From NCBI GenBank assembly GCA_041584055.1, contig JBFHER010000201.1, positions 1 through 7,151 on the forward strand: DNA of 7,151 nucleotides, read 5' to 3'. The position numbers and the translations under genes were made by a program. This document shows, piece by piece, positions 6,991-7,151 of the stretch. The stretch comes from JBFHER01 sp041584055. Its GTDB lineage: Bacteria; Bacteroidota; Bacteroidia; Bacteroidales; UBA5342. The first letter of the stretch is position 1, and the number at the start of each line of letters is the position of its first letter. Below the pieces are notes generated by a model. That model made no database searches. It was not told where the DNA came from and saw only the letters and a program-made list of their open reading frames with translations.

Positions 6991-7151
6991 ATGATAAAAT
7001 TGTTTACTTTTAAATTATTCTCCCGTAGTACATATCATTTAGGTTTAGGAAAGAAGGCAAAGAAAAGCCTTTATGAAGCTCCGGAAGACAAGGTCAGGTT
7101 CATTAAAGATTTTGCCCGTGCGTACGAGGGTGCAAATCTGACCACTTGCGA
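6991..7151 (+). CDS. Unrecognised gene, 5' part only
   Basis: An open frame from the ATG at 6991 runs to the right edge with 53 full codons and no stop. It begins MIKLFTFKLFSRSTYHLG and later has a basic KKAKKS stretch and the segment EDKVRFIKDFARAYEGANLTTC. No signal peptide or membrane segment is clear; the N-terminus is basic and moderately hydrophobic. I do not recognise the family. Codon use resembles the other genes. It follows the ECF sigma gene by 59 bases on the same strand, so it may belong to the same transcript, and a role linked to that sigma factor is possible but not shown. No Shine-Dalgarno is visible, and the preceding hairpin makes the exact start less certain. Confidence 0.6.
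   Translation, partial: MIKLFTFKLFSRSTYHLGLGKKAKKSLYEAPEDKVRFIKDFARAYEGANLTTC

Overview
The window reads as chromosomal DNA from a member of the Bacteroidota (Bacteroidetes). Four things point there: a short (286-residue) primary sigma factor that lacks region 1.1 and ends in the YLG tail usual for this phylum; start-proximal TAnnTTTG boxes, the phylum's -7 element, in front of at least five transcription units; few Shine-Dalgarno sequences, with AT-rich leaders instead; and a very long PurF-like amidotransferase together with an MNKGTVKFFN-type cold shock protein. There is no sign of phage, transposon, CRISPR or defence genes, and base composition is fairly even throughout.

Layout, left to right. 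Bases 1-39 may be the last codons of an upstream + strand gene. A cold shock protein gene (140-331, minus) follows, with its own promoter and a strong hairpin terminator. Next comes a two-gene minus-strand purine-base deaminase operon: an adenine-deaminase-type enzyme (901-1950) followed, with a 14-base overlap, by guanine deaminase guaD (447-914). A 221-base divergent intergenic region containing an unusual nested palindrome separates this from two + strand genes: a secreted SPOR-domain protein (2172-2693) and a 633-residue PurF-type amidophosphoribosyltransferase (2770-4671). Convergent to the latter is tRNA-Cys(GCA) (4945-5015, minus) with its promoter box and terminator. Then come rpoD (5304-6164, +), with promoter, Shine-Dalgarno and terminator, an ECF sigma factor (6341-6931, +), and the start of an unrecognised gene (6991 to the right edge).

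How the genes work together: adenine and guanine deaminases would convert surplus purine bases to hypoxanthine and xanthine. The PurF-type enzyme lies 0.8 kb away and is related to the enzyme that commits PRPP to new purine synthesis, so purine salvage or breakdown and possibly de novo synthesis are neighbours here. The right-hand part is transcription machinery: the housekeeping sigma factor, whose predicted target motif can be read in front of several genes in the same window, and an ECF sigma factor with a candidate self-controlled promoter.

Most of the window is ordinary core genome. The points most worth a second look are the atypical PurF homologue, the nested palindrome at 2051-2090, the hairpin abutting the last start codon, the possible ECF autoregulatory promoter, and the shared TAnnTTTGC signature. 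I did not find a convincing undescribed multi-gene system.
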